NCBI RefSeq assembly: GCF_905147365.1
Contig: NC_056418.1
Span: 11,841,262-11,905,261, forward strand
Source: Aricia agestis
Taxonomy: Eukaryota; Arthropoda; Insecta; Lepidoptera; Lycaenidae
Direction of reading: 5' to 3'
DNA: 64,000 nt
Positions within the stretch are counted from its first letter, which is position 1; each line of letters starts with the position of its first letter. The position numbers and the translations under genes were made by a program. Under the pieces are notes generated by a model that searched no databases, was not told the DNA's origin, and was given only the letters and a program-made list of their open reading frames with translations. Below, piece after piece: positions 20,918 through 32,658 of the stretch.

Positions 20918-23900
20918 GAAGCCAAAGATACATTGAATTATTGGCAACTTATGCCAATTAATGGCAACGGCTCATAACGTTGCAACGAGAGTTCACCCCT
21001 AAGCATTTAAAGTCTATTATTGAAACTTCATGCGGAATTACCATTAACAAACACGAAACTCATAAAATCAAACAAATTCATAACGGGAAAATTAATTTCT
21101 ACATTACCTAATACCTGGGATTCAGCAAAAAAGCACTGAAAGAATCTAGACCAACAAACTCGTGCAGCTCAGAAAATGAATTACAAAATTTCATGCTCGG
21201 TAATTGTTTACACAATACGTTCGATAAATCAGATTGCACCGACTAGCGAGTATATTTTATGGTTTTTCACGTAACTGCAGCGTAGTGGTAGTTTGTTTCA
21301 GTGTAGTTTAGATTATGTAACACATCATCAACATCACTATCATTGGGATATTCTGATATTAGGAAAAGAAGTTCCGTAATGGTCGAACACAACATCTTGA
21401 TTCATTTAATGATTCATTATCTATTAAATAAAAATGAATTATAAATAATTTGTTAGCCTCGCACAAACTCGAGAACAGATTTAGGGTCATCTAGTAATCA
21501 ATAATATTATGTGGGACATATGAATGGAAAATATGAGTTTCTGCTTCGATTCGTTTTTTTGATTATATTATTATGTTTCGCCCTTTATTTGGTTGAATCT
21601 ATATTATAAGGTTTCACCAATAGAAGTATTTTAAAATGAATGGTAAAACGATTAGTCATTTCCAATAATTTGAGTAAAACAATTCATTCTATCCGATTGT
21701 TAATAGTGTATTTATTGATGCATAATATTGAAATCAGTTTTTCAAAAATTATTCGATGTTAAATAAAGTTGACGTGTCACATGAACAAAATATTAATTCA
21801 AGCTTTAAATAGTACACCCTAGTTAAAGCCTTTGACATAACATTTGAACAAACAAGTGCACTTGATACGCTGAAAGCAGGTCAAATGAAACTGAAGTGGT
21901 GGCTTTTGCGATTATTTTAATGAACATAGTGAAATTTGGCAGCGCGCCGCCATTTTTTGTCGCGTTAGGACAAGATGCTATCAACCAAAGCCAGTGTCCC
22001 ATTTTTTCGAAAATGTAGGTTGAATAGCGACTGACACTTTGGCAACGAGTTTACTTTCACGCAGAAACCTGTGAAATACCTTGTTTACTAGATATTTCTG
22101 ATCTGACATGGAAGCCAGTTTTTTTTATCTTCATTCACAAACAAAACCCCGAAAAGCCAGTTTTAAATCTACTCAAGTAACCACATTTGACGTAGATAAA
22201 ATATGCACATTTGTAGATTATAATCATATGTTCGCAAGTATACATAATAATATATAAACTAAACAGAAGAAAGACAGTGCAAAAATATATAGAGATAAAA
22301 ATACTGAAATGTTAGCGCACAACCCTAAGCCTCGTAATGATGAAGAGTTTGTAGATAGTAATATTGGAAATGAAGTAAACATAGAAGGCTGCAATTGAAC
22401 ATTTTATGTTATAGTGTCAAGCCGCAATAATATAACGGACGACGAACGGTAGATAATGATAGTCACGTGGGGAACATTATAAATAACCGTAGCTGAAGCC
22501 TACCGTATTATATCAATTTACGGCGTGAGGATAGGTTGGAACTTGGAATACAACATTTAATATATTATCCAACATCCATAATCCACAAATAAAATTTATG
22601 TGAAAAATATGTGACTTCCAGACATAATTATTGACGTTGTCCTGTAACAAAACAAAGTGATAATACTTAGGGTGTGGGAGTAGCGGCGCTGAAAGAGCAT
22701 TTTTTTGTGATTTGTATGGGCAAGCGCCCCAGGGTCATAAATGTTCCCATTCAAAAGTAAAAATGTAACTGGTTGGTTTGTTACACTCTGTATACGTGCC
22801 ACGTGGTAAAATAAACTTTTTGAAATGAAAATTGAAATCAAGAGTTCTAGAGCATATTATAATGAATAATTATAACAAGAACATTGCACTTAATCTTCTT
22901 ATAAACTAGCTACTGTAACATGAATCTAAAATTGGTAGATCAAAATAAATCCCAGGGAAAATGTATTTAATTTGTAAAGTTCCGTATTGTAAGTTCCGGT
23001 GAAGTGGCTCGGGAACTCGAAACATTCTTCGTGAGTGTTCCGCTGGAAGTTATCTCGCTGTAAAATTACTCTTTTATCTTTGCTTTACAATGTTTATGAA
23101 ACTATGTGATTTTTGCTGCGGCAAATTTGCACTTTGTTTATACGTAATCTTTTGAAAAAAAAAGGTTAGTACAAAATTAACATACTTGACGTTTTAACCA
23201 TGTAATTTATAAGCTCTATAGCCAAAACAATCGATAGTTACAAGCATCACAATGTAATAAGTAAATAAATAATTATTGTACACATGAGTCTCGACTAGGT
23301 CGTAAAGGATTCTTCGAGGTTTAAAAAAAGCTTGACCTAAAATGAACACAAAATTAAATGTATCCAAACATTACAATTTACAATAATTAACATTCATAAC
23401 AAAACAGCGAAATTATTAATCGTACAATCAGCGTATAGTAGTGCAGCTTGTTACACATAATTCCGACCGAAACCACGCAGGAACCTTCGCTTTGTGACGA
23501 AACGGTTAAACCGGGGGATTTATTTGTACCACTCGGTTTACGGAGCGATGCACATGAAAACAGTAGCTATATCCGTTTATACCCATCCCTTAATAAGAGA
23601 CTCGACGCGTAATTGACTTACATTGGATTAATAATGTTTTAGGACCGAAGCTTAGACGGTCGTTTCTCCTCCTTGTACCTGCTTAATGTACCATAAGCTG
23701 TGGAAATTGGAAATAAAACCGATTAAATTTCTGTCGTCTCTCAATTTCGTTACGAAATTTCAATTCCGTCTTTCGAACTTGCTACTCCATTATTTGGGCG
23801 ATCAAAATATCCAACGCTGATTACCCCTTATGATGGCACTCTTCATAAGGTATATGCTCGGTTAGCCATTGCTTTTTAAGGTTAAGATATTTCAGGAACA

Positions 23901-25495
23901 TTTAAAGAAATTAAGAATAAAGAAGACAATAAAATTAAATGATTGGCCTACGTTAATTAAAGACAATAGTCGTTAAGCAAATTGAGATACCCCCGGCACT
24001 AATTAAGAGGTGTGTAAATTTCAAGGTTTAAAGGGTCTCAATCCCTAGTGTTCATTTTGGATTCCTCCATTAAAACTCCCAGACTAGGGTCGAGGAATAC
24101 TTAATATTGAAATAGAAGAAAGATCAACATTCCCAAATACAAATAGACTAGTTTGGCAGTTTAACTATAAAATATAACCAACCTCACACAACTGTACTGG
24201 TAATTAAAAAGTATATGTCCGTTTTGAATAATAACATAATTACCCAGATAATGTTAAAACATGAACTGTTATTGTATATTGCCTGTTATTTTGACATGAA
24301 CTTTTCTTTTTAACAGCTGTTGGTTAAAAATTTGTCAATATGCATCAGAAACTGGGTCATAGTCAGTCATTTGATTCACATAGGTATCTACCAAAGAAGT
24401 CTTATTTATATAAATAACTTATGTGGTTTGTATGTAAAAGACCAAAGAAGACCAGAGAAGTTATCTTCATCCAAAGACCTGCAGAGAAGTCATCTTTACA
24501 CAAATTACTTCTCTGATTTGTACCTATGTAAAATATTATAGTGTCGTGATCAATTATATTCTAGCCACATTTGTTACAAGGAGCCTTTAGGGCCCCTAGA
24601 TGATCATATTTTCATCTGACCTTAACACATCATCTCGCGGTCTTACATCACCTGTGGAGGTATCGTGATATTCCAGTCACGATTTTTCATTCCATATACA
24701 GTACAGCTTCCGTCTGAGATTCTCATTAGCATTGACTTCTAAGGAACTGACAGCGATTGGTATAACTTATGTTATTCTTTTCTAGGATATCATAAAGTAT
24801 TTTTCTTTCGATTTACGGTTTAGGTTATGAGAAATGATTATTTATTATATGTTTTTGATGTTTACGGAAACCTTAATGAAACTGCAGCTTACAATAATTA
24901 ATAAATCAAATTTCGAAATGGAGTTTAGTTTTGATTATAACAAATTTAGATGTTTTTAAAAATATCTATCTACATTTCCTGATATTGAAAGCTTATTTCA
25001 ATGCAGTATAAAAAATAAAAGCTTTTAAATCGATAAAACACGAGACAACAAAAAGATTATTATCGAAGGAAAAGACAACAAACTCATTTCACGTCGCGTA
25101 TATCGAGTTACGTTAATACGGGCAAGTATGCACGAGATGGCGCTTCACGCGTTGATAGATTACTCCTTCATTATCCCTATTTGCATAATGCGATCCATAC
25201 CAACAAGACGCTGAAAATGAAATGACAAATTGTTTACGTTTATTGCTTGTTAGCTGTGAAAAATGAGTAGGATTTATCTTATCATAAAGTAATGCGACCT
25301 GACGAAGCCAGATGAGACGTACGTTTTTATGATATCTGTTTTTGTGAATAATCCGTTTGCTGACAGGTTAAAAGATGATAAAAATCTTGTAATATAATAA
25401 TTCTATGCAATCTATCGTTTCGATCTTATTTTTTCTTCCTAAGAAACCAGTTCATCGAAACGATCAATCGCAGAAGAATTACCTTCCTAAAATAT
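20918..25495. other. 4.6-kb stretch without a recognised gene
   Basis: AT-rich. Holds a likely MITE at 22636-22795 (listed) and an imperfect inverted repeat near 24379-24531 (ACATAGGTA ends, AGAGAAGT units). The remaining short frames have no family resemblance or splice support. Confidence 0.5.
22636..22795. mobile_element. GTAACAAAAC-ended MITE, copy 1
   Basis: Ends CCTGTAACAAAACAAAGTGA and GGTTTGTTACACTCTGTAT are inverted repeats and match the ends of 58527-58709. Non-coding. Confidence 0.55.
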
Positions 25496-25508
25496 TAGAT
25501 AAGTACCT
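25496..25508. repeat. target-site duplication, left copy
   Basis: TAGATAAGTACCT, identical to 28477-28489. It directly borders the T-run (A-tail on the minus strand) of the half-LINE. Confidence 0.95.
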
Positions 25509-28476
25509 TTTTTTTTTAAGGAGGAGAAATACTTTACGTATCCCCCACCCCCTCGGGGGAAGGGGCGGGGGTATGTGGGACTCCCTCTACGAGGTTTACC
25601 CACTAAACCCCCCCATGCCTTCCTTCCAGCACCATTCCAGTGGGACACGGGAACTCTACAAACTCCGCGTCCTCACTGTGCTAGCCGCGTCCGGCACATC
25701 TCCGTCGCGGCGGCTGATGTTCTGCCGCCGTATTCCATCACCGAACGCTCCCCGGGCATCTAGAGAGCTGTCTTCTCGGGGCCCTTGGTGCGAGCGGTGA
25801 TCCCCCGATCAACCGCCCGCGGGCCTATTGCTCCACCTCTATGGCGGGCCGGGGCTGACTAACCCCGGCACCACCGGCTCCAGGCTCATGCGGCCGAGCC
25901 TTGTCGGAGGGAGCTCCTCTCCTGCGACGCTTCGTGGTGGGGGGCAGCTTCTTGGTTGTCAAACAGCCGCCGCTTCCCAAGACGTGTCCACTCTCTTTGC
26001 CGAGTGCCTCGCAGAAGAAGCAGTTGGGTTGCTTCTCCTGGCACTCGGCCGCCTTGTGCCCCTGTTTCCCACAGCGGAAGCAATTCCGACTGCGGTCCAC
26101 CGGGCATTGGCACGACGTCGCTAGGTGGCCGGTATCAAGGCACCGGTAGCACCGCATGGGCCTCGCGGCCAACAGTGTTACTTTAGCCGACACCCAGCCT
26201 ACTTGAAGCCGCTTCAAGCTAGTAAGCTTTTTGGCGGCCGCAACAGGGACGCTCAGCCAGACGGAGCCGTCGCCCCATCTTCCCACCTTTACTGGGCCCG
26301 ACCTGATAGAACCTGCCGGGCACCTCACTCTCGACACCGCCTCAATGACATCGGCGGCTGTTGTCGAGTCATCCAGCCCGGCGATGCTCATTTCTACGCA
26401 TTTCGCCGGGCGGCCGACTTTTACCACCTCCGCGTCCAGGACTTCCCTCAATTTGGCCGCGAGGGTGTCCGCCTTCTCTTGGGCGCCCTCACCAGGAAGG
26501 GTGAGGACGCACGCGCCTGTTTGGGCCAGACGGAAACGGAGCTTGAGGTTATGGATGTCCAAATCCGCAAGTCCACTCGTCCTCACTTCTTCCTTAGCCT
26601 TTAGAAGGACGTCATGGTAAGTGACGCCCTTCTCCGCAGCGCTCGCCCCCAACGTGAGGGTGATAGCCACGGTGATGGGGGCGCGGAATTTGGCCTTCCT
26701 CTTCTTTTTTTTCGGAGCGGCTTTGGCTGGATTAGCCGCCCCTTTCTTCTTGTTCTTGCCCTTGGGGCCCACTGTGGTCCATTGGGCCTCCGTACGGGGG
26801 GAGCTGGTGTTCGCTCCCCCTTGTGCCGTATCCTGAGCGGCCATTGAGGGCCGCTTCTTCTTCTTACGGGCCTTTTTGGCCTTTGACGCCGTGGGTGCGG
26901 CAGGGGCCTCTTGCGGGGCCGCTGCGGCGACTGGCTGCCGCGTCTTCTTCGGGGCTGGCTTCCCCTTGGCTTTTGGCCTCGGGGGCCCCGGCGTCTCGTC
27001 TGGTGGTGCCTCAACGCTCGCAGCAGCGGCCGGAGTGACACTCCGGGCTCTGTCAGCCGCGAGCGGAGGTCGAAGTCGTGGCTCCGGTAAGAGCCGACTC
27101 TCCAATCCGGCCAGCCGAGCGTTCAGCATGTTGCTGAAGTTCTCCACGTTAGAACGAGAGACCTCAGACAGCAGCTGGCGTATGTCTTGCTGGGCCGGCT
27201 GTCGACGTAGGCCCTCGACTTCTCTGCGCAATGACTCCACTTCCTGCTGGAGCCGCGCATTTTGAGCTTCGAGGGCTCTTATTTCGTCCGTCGTTCCTCG
27301 GTTCTTCATTTCGGCGACGGTCGCACGTATGTCGCAGACCGCCTCCTTGAGAAGACGCTGGGACGTCCCCTTTAAATTGCTGGACTTCGTTGGGACCATG
27401 GTGATCGTTGCCAACGAAGTATCGACGCATTGAGCCAGAGCGTTGGTGGTCTGCTCTGGCTTGTCACTTTCCATGGGCGCAGTGCTTGCGAGGAGTGAAG
27501 AGCGCGTCTTTCGAGCAGCCCTGGCCGCCTCGGCTACCTCCTCCTCCGCCTGAAGTCGAAGGGCCTCCTCCTTCTGCCGATTGTAATCGGCCTGCGCCTT
27601 TGTCAGACCGACGTACTGTCCTGTCGTTGGCGGGCGGCCGCGTCCTCTTTTGGATTTCGGCATCGCTCTCTTACTAAGGGGCGGTGCCATGTCTTCGTCC
27701 GAGCGCCTCTTTCGGCGTGTCCTGTCCAGGAATGCGGGCAGTCCCTCGGAGTCCAGCGACATGCTGGACATTTCGCTGGAGTCCGAGAGCTAGTCCTCGC
27801 TGTCACGTCCGTGTGCGTCGTATCTGTGCTGGGAGACTCGACCGCGAGGGGAGTGTCTACCAGTTAAGTTGTCTCGTCCGGTACTTGGGGGTGGCATGAT
27901 CACATCGCGGGTCAAGAGGACCCGCGGAAGATTCTTGTCGCCCCTGTCCTTCATCTTCTGTAGGAGCTTCAGCTTCCGTTCTACCCCGTTGGGCTGCGGC
28001 TGGCTGAAGTCCACGTCTTCACCCGTTAGTAGCTCCGCCGCCGGCGCGGTAATGGGCGCCGTCTCCACTTAATGCGGCCAAAATGGCCCGCTGCCTCGCC
28101 GCCTTAGCGGCCTCCTCGTCCTTCTTCGCCGCCTTAGCGGCCCCCTCGTCCCTCATCGCAGTCGTTGGTCCCTCCATATACACGGACCTCGTACTCCCTT
28201 GCGGGAGTGCACGGGATTCTCCGGCCCCAGAGGAGCCGGTACCCGCCCGGAGATTATTTTGACTCGTGCGATCTGCCATATTCTTCCTACTCTGACACCC
28301 CGGGTCGCGGGCTCGTTCGTCACACAGCGAGCTCTGCCAGAGATACACAACAAACACGCACACAAGCACACGCCATACCGGCGTTCAGCCACCCCTCCCG
28401 TGTCACCGTGAAAACGCTCACGATGGCACGAGGGAGGTGCCCAGGGACACGACGTGGACGGACCGGTATCGCCCCC
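25509..28476 (-). mobile_element. R1-like half-LINE (ORF1 only)
   Basis: 2968-bp insertion between perfect 13-bp duplications, with an A-tail at 25517-25509 on the minus strand. It is GC-rich against an AT-rich background. It contains a 5' UTR, a broken ORF1 (25825-28279) and a 3' UTR of about 300 bases ending in GTTTAGTGGGTAAACC and GGGAGTCCCACATACC. No endonuclease or reverse transcriptase sequence lies between the ORF1 stop and the 3' UTR, so this copy could have moved only with help from another element. Confidence 0.9.
25825..28279 (-). pseudogene. gag-like ORF1 of R1-type LINE, one frameshift and one stop
   Basis: The protein is an RNA-binding ORF1p of non-LTR retrotransposons. The start is the ATG at 28279 (MADRTSQNN). 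Translation runs to about 28070, where a 1-base frameshift moves it into the frame seen from 28068; an in-frame TAG at about 27793 then interrupts it before the long open stretch 27771-25825 (648 codons). That stretch has a basic, Ala/Lys/Pro-rich N-terminal half with a coiled coil (ALEAQNARLQQEVESLRREV), a central fold (ITVAITLTLGASAAEKGV ... CVLTLPGEG) and three Cys/His knuckles at the C-terminus: CYRCLDTGHLATSC, CFRCGKQGHKAAEC and a CFFC variant. Knuckle spacing and order fit the R1/TRAS/SART group. Only two lesions over 2.4 kb imply a fairly recent insertion. Confidence 0.88.
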
Positions 28477-28489
28477 TAGATAAGTACCT
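28477..28489. repeat. target-site duplication, right copy
   Basis: TAGATAAGTACCT, identical to 25496-25508; marks the 5' junction of the half-LINE. Confidence 0.95.
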
Positions 28490-28724
28490 AGATCTAAAAT
28501 ACGAACTTCGATATCTCGATTAATACATAAAGATGTACTAATGTAATACTTAGAAAAATTACTTTCCCATGCTATGTTTCAGTTTTATGTGCAAGCCCAA
28601 AGTGATTGCAAAACCGTTCGCCCCAAAACGGAACAATTAAAAAAAACAAACAGCGATGACGCAACTCACATTGTCTAAGTAACAGATAAAGCGAATCAGG
28701 TGGAATAGGAAACAAAAGACTTTA

Positions 28725-29190
28725 AAAAATCGGCCAAGTGCGAGTCGGACTCGCGCACGAAGGGTTCCGTACCGTTAAAAAACGAAAAATTGTGTTTTTT
28801 TGTATGAAAGCCCCCCTTAATTATTTAATTTACTTTCATTCTATAATTAAATATTAAATATAAAATGCAATTAAGGATTTTATGAATATTTCAAGTGCCT
28901 ACCTGTTGCCATTATGGATTACGATTACGATACGATTACAAAACAAACCCAAAAAAAATCATGTTTCTTGTATGGCAGCTCCCAATATTTAATTTATTTT
29001 GTTTTTAGTATTTGTTGCTATAGCGGCAATAGATATGTAACACAATCTGTGAAAATTTCAGAAGTTTCGCTATAGCTAGCGATTCTTGAGTTACAGTCTG
29101 GAGACACACAGACAGACGGACAGACGGACAGACATCGAAGTCTTAGTAATAGGGTCCCGCTTTTACCCTTTGGGTACGGAACCCTAAAAA
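28725..29190 (+). repeat. 460-bp lepidopteran repeat, copy 1
   Basis: Starts AAATCGGCCAAGTGCGAGTC, GAAGGGTTCCGTACC, has a CAGACGGACAGA microsatellite at 29105-29135 and ends CCCTTTGGGTACGGAACCCT. GGTTCCGTACC near the start and GGTACGGAACC at the end are inverted copies. Other copies: 45032, 50875 (reverse) and 54052. Confidence 0.88.
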
Positions 29191-29523
29191 CGGATAACAA
29201 TGAAAGTTCCGGTTAAGGCTTTACATTAGCTTATCGCAATTAGAGGAGCTCCGAGTGAATCATTACGGTTACCCTAAACACTTTGACGGGGCACTCGGAG
29301 CGTGGCTTAATTACCCTCCTTTTTCAACTCCATTTGACGCCGAGACGGTCCAACAAAGAAATTACGCGAAACGGGAGAATGGATTTCAATTGGATATTTG
29401 TTTAAAGTTCGACCTATCGAAAAGTTTCCGGAATAAATTCAATTTTGATCCTGTCAATTTTCAATATGCCTCTGGAATGAGATATTTGATTCATTTCCTT
29501 TGCATTAATTTCGGAATTAGGTG
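29191..29523. other. no gene recognised
   Basis: An open frame of 89 codons (29255-29524, plus) has no recognisable motif and no codon bias evidence; treated as chance. Confidence 0.35.
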
Positions 29524-29897
29524 AATTATTTTATGTTTCAGATTCTTCTTTGACTAATTGTTGAGTATTAATTCCGAAATGTTAGAGCAAGTATAAAACT
29601 TTGATCATGTGATTTTTATTCTTCTTTACGCGGCGTACTTTCGGCATGATTCCGCCTGCAATGTATTTTAAATTACCGATGACACACTATTCCGTCGCGT
29701 TCCGTCGCGTCATATTGTATGCGTTTGACATTGCGGATGTAATCATGCGGAAATTACCTACTAGGCCTAGGACTAGGCCGAAGTTACGCTAAGAATTATT
29801 TTGTTTTTCAGATTCTTCTTTGAGTAATTGTTGAGTATTAATTCCGAAATGTTAGAGCAAGTATAAAACTTTGGTCATGTGATTTTTATTCTTTTTT
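29524..29897. repeat. 104-bp direct duplication around a MITE copy
   Basis: 29524-29627 and 29794-29897 are about 94% identical (GATTCTTCTTTGA, GTTGAGTATTAATTCCGAAA, GTTAGAGCAAGTATAAAACT). Between them, 29628-29793 resembles the MITE at 32479-32658 (CCGCCTGCAATGTATTTTAA) but its right end (GGCCGAAGTTACGC) is in the orientation of the left end, so the locus is rearranged. Confidence 0.85.
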
Positions 29898-31030
29898 ATG
29901 TCTACAATAATCATAAACCATTTCTTAATAAGTGATGATACTATACAAACGTATTTGATGTAAGTTTTATCTCATATAAAACACTTATCGGTATTAGAAT
30001 AATAAGTAAAGCCCTTAGGTAATCTTTTGTAAAATAACACCCCTTGTTCGCTCGAAATACTCGAGTCAGCTATAATAATTCTTTGGTTGAATTTTGCGTT
30101 TAAAGCCCTTATCCCTTAAAGCTTAATCTATTATGTCATCAATTTATGAAGTATCAAGTTTTCTCAGCAATTTACAAAATAAACTGTGCGATGTTCAGGA
30201 GTTTTGTATACAATTTGCTACGCCTTAATCTCGATTAAAATTGCGTCAAAAATTTGCTCTTTTTGTGAAACAGTATTTTTTTAATACCTCGTATTTACAT
30301 TCAAATGTATTTTCTGAATTACCTGAAACAATAAAATATTATAATTAGTAATTATTTCATAAATTAAAAATAAAACAGTAATTATTATAGTGCTAGTGCG
30401 GCTAATCTTCAAAAAAATCAAAGAAAATAATTAGGTAGGTAAGTTGAAGCAAATATAAATAAATATGGTTGTGAGTACAACAAGCAAAGAAACTTACTAA
30501 CAAACAATAATAAACAAAATATATTCCAATAATAATAGAGCTAGACAAACAGTAAAATAATTGAGATGCTAAATTGCCAGCACAGTGTGATATCAAATTG
30601 TCAGAAAGTGAAGTAAAATAATTGAGCTGCTAAATTGCCAGAACAGTGTGATATCAAAGTGTCAGATAGTGAAGCATATACGGAGAGCAATATGGGTCAC
30701 AAAATCAAACGCCTTCCCAGATATTTCGTTTACGCTCCGTAAAACTCGATCCTTCGTAATATTTAGGTCAGTGTGATGCGCACGTACATGACGATGCAAT
30801 TTTTAAATGAAAATAGGAATTCTTCGTTTGCTCGGAAATTATCGGGGGATTATTTTCGCGGAGTTCAGAGAGTTTTTTATCAATAGCAACATTGTGTAGA
30901 ATGATTACCATATCGGAGAAGTCAACAGAGATCCAAATTGGTTTGCCAATTTCTCTTTTGAAATGGACAATGTTTTTTTTTCGAAGGACCACATTTCGTC
31001 AGCGACATTTTTTTTTATATATTTTTTTAT
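29898..31030. other. no gene recognised
   Basis: AT-rich. A 58-bp direct repeat with small changes is visible around 30550-30670 (GTAAAATAATTGAG, GCTAAATTGCCAG, ACAGTGTGATATCAAA twice). No coding signal. Confidence 0.5.
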
Positions 31031-31295
31031 AATATCTATAGACGCTTCACACCACGTCAGTCTGGCACCGTGGTAAGTACCTGAAGGACTTGTGTTACGG
31101 GTACCAGACAACGGAAATATATTTAATACTTTTATACTATACATACATTTAAGATTTTTATTATATGCTACACATATTTATAATACACATCCATGACCCA
31201 GGAACTTCGAAAACTTTTTGTTCCGTTGGCGGGATTCGAACCCGCGACCCCCGGCTTGAGCTACCAACGCGCTCACCACTGAGCCACAGAGGTCG
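31031..31295 (-). mobile_element. tRNA-derived SINE, copy 2
   Basis: Same length (265 bp) and nearly the same sequence as 6741-7005, with intact A box and B box (GGTTCGAATCC). A few substitutions only, so both copies derive from a recently active source. Confidence 0.87.
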
Positions 31296-31542
31296 TTTTA
31301 AACGACTATCGAATTGGAGAAGGTTTTATGTTCGGCTGTGAATACTTTCATGCTGACTAATATTAACTCCGAATCTCTAGCTAGAGCAAAGGAGCGGCAT
31401 CTTACTGGACGATAACTTTTGTTACTGGAATTCGTGGCGTCAAAATTGTTATATCCATTTTAAATGAACAGAGGCTTTAGTCAAATTTCATTCGATAGCT
31501 TCAGAACAAACAAAAAAAAACAAATACAGCGAAAAAATCTAA

Positions 31543-31913
31543 GGCATCCATTACACGGTAGGTTTTGCTGTCAGTTTTACCACAGTCATGGCTGTAACTG
31601 ATGGATAACCTACCGTGTAAGTGCGTGACAGACGGTTGTATGAAGTTGATTGACGAAAATCTGGATATTTTGATTTCTGCTTCATGCAACTATCAGTCAC
31701 GAATTTTGAGTGAGTGTTGTCACATCCGACAAAATAGGAAAAAACTTAGAAACGTATAGGTACCTTTGAAAATTTTGACTTTGACTGACATAAAACTTAA
31801 GAGAATTGAGTGATCGTCTAATACCATTCTACTGTTCATCAGTCACCATCAGTCAAACATAATTCATGATCGACGGAATTGACTGTCCCTTGTATGAGCG
31901 TGTAATGGATGCC
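31543..31913. mobile_element. MITE with TAA target duplication
   Basis: GGCATCCATTACACG at 31543-31557 and CGTGTAATGGATGCC at 31899-31913 are perfect inverted repeats flanked by TAA at 31540-31542 and 31914-31916. Subterminal GGTAGGTT...AACCTACC forms a second hairpin. PIF/Harbinger-type. Confidence 0.9.
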
Positions 31914-31916
31914 TAA

Positions 31917-32478
31917 GATAGGATTTTACATAAGGCCTCGCAGGCGCCATGGCACAATGCGTTTTGACAAATTCCAAACTTTTCCGATTTTTCTTATTTC
32001 GCTGTCCAGTGTCCATAGAATTCAAGTTTTAACTAAAAATGCGAAAAAAAACTTCAAAAATCTCACAACACACAATTTTAAAATTGCGCGACACATTATA
32101 TAAATATTTAACAACGCGACATGGAATGAGGGACTAATATTTCATTTCTTTCTTTCATTTAAAAGCTTTCTTGGTATGATAAGGTATCCATTTTCCGCGA
32201 GCAGCTGCCTATTTACATACATAAATTACATTGTCCGAACCTTACCTCAGTCCATCAACCTGAATAACAAAATTATATGAATTTACGGATAGTATACATA
32301 ATTAAACAGGTCTATGTTTTAAGAGCGCTTATTGTTCGTTTTGGTGGGATCTATTATTGTTATTGATAAGTTTAAAAATAACAATAATTTTATTTACGTA
32401 TAGTGTTTAGAATTATTCATTGTGTTATAATATTTTACCGATAATTATTGTTAGTAGTACGGATAATACAGCAAAAGT
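31917..32478. other. no gene recognised
   Basis: AT-rich. The 64-codon frame at 31909-32103 starts at the MITE end and has no recognisable motif. Confidence 0.4.
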
Positions 32479-32658
32479 GTCTAAACACACTATGCCGAAG
32501 TTACGCGACGTAATTTCCGCATGATTTCGCCTGCAATGTATTTTAAATTACCGATGATATACTATTCCGTCGCGTTCCGTCCGTATATTGTATGCGTTCG
32601 ACATTGCGAACGTAATCATGCAATTACGCCGCGTAACTTCGACCTAGTGTGTTTAGAC
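32479..32658. mobile_element. 180-bp MITE
   Basis: GTCTAAACACACTATGCCGA and CGACCTAGTGTGTTTAGAC are inverted ends, continuing inward with GAAGTTACGCG...CGCGTAACTTC. A rearranged copy lies at 29628-29793. Confidence 0.83.

Noticed and set aside
25405..25800. 131-codon plus-strand frame
   Set aside because: It lies across the A-tail and 3' UTR of the half-LINE, antisense; no motif.
26601..27041. Arg/Pro-rich open frame of 146 codons on the minus strand
   Set aside because: It overlaps the gag-like ORF1 in another frame; the GC-rich composition makes long shadow frames.
29255..29524. 89-codon plus frame as a gene
   Set aside because: No motif, no splice support, and it runs into a duplicated repeat segment.
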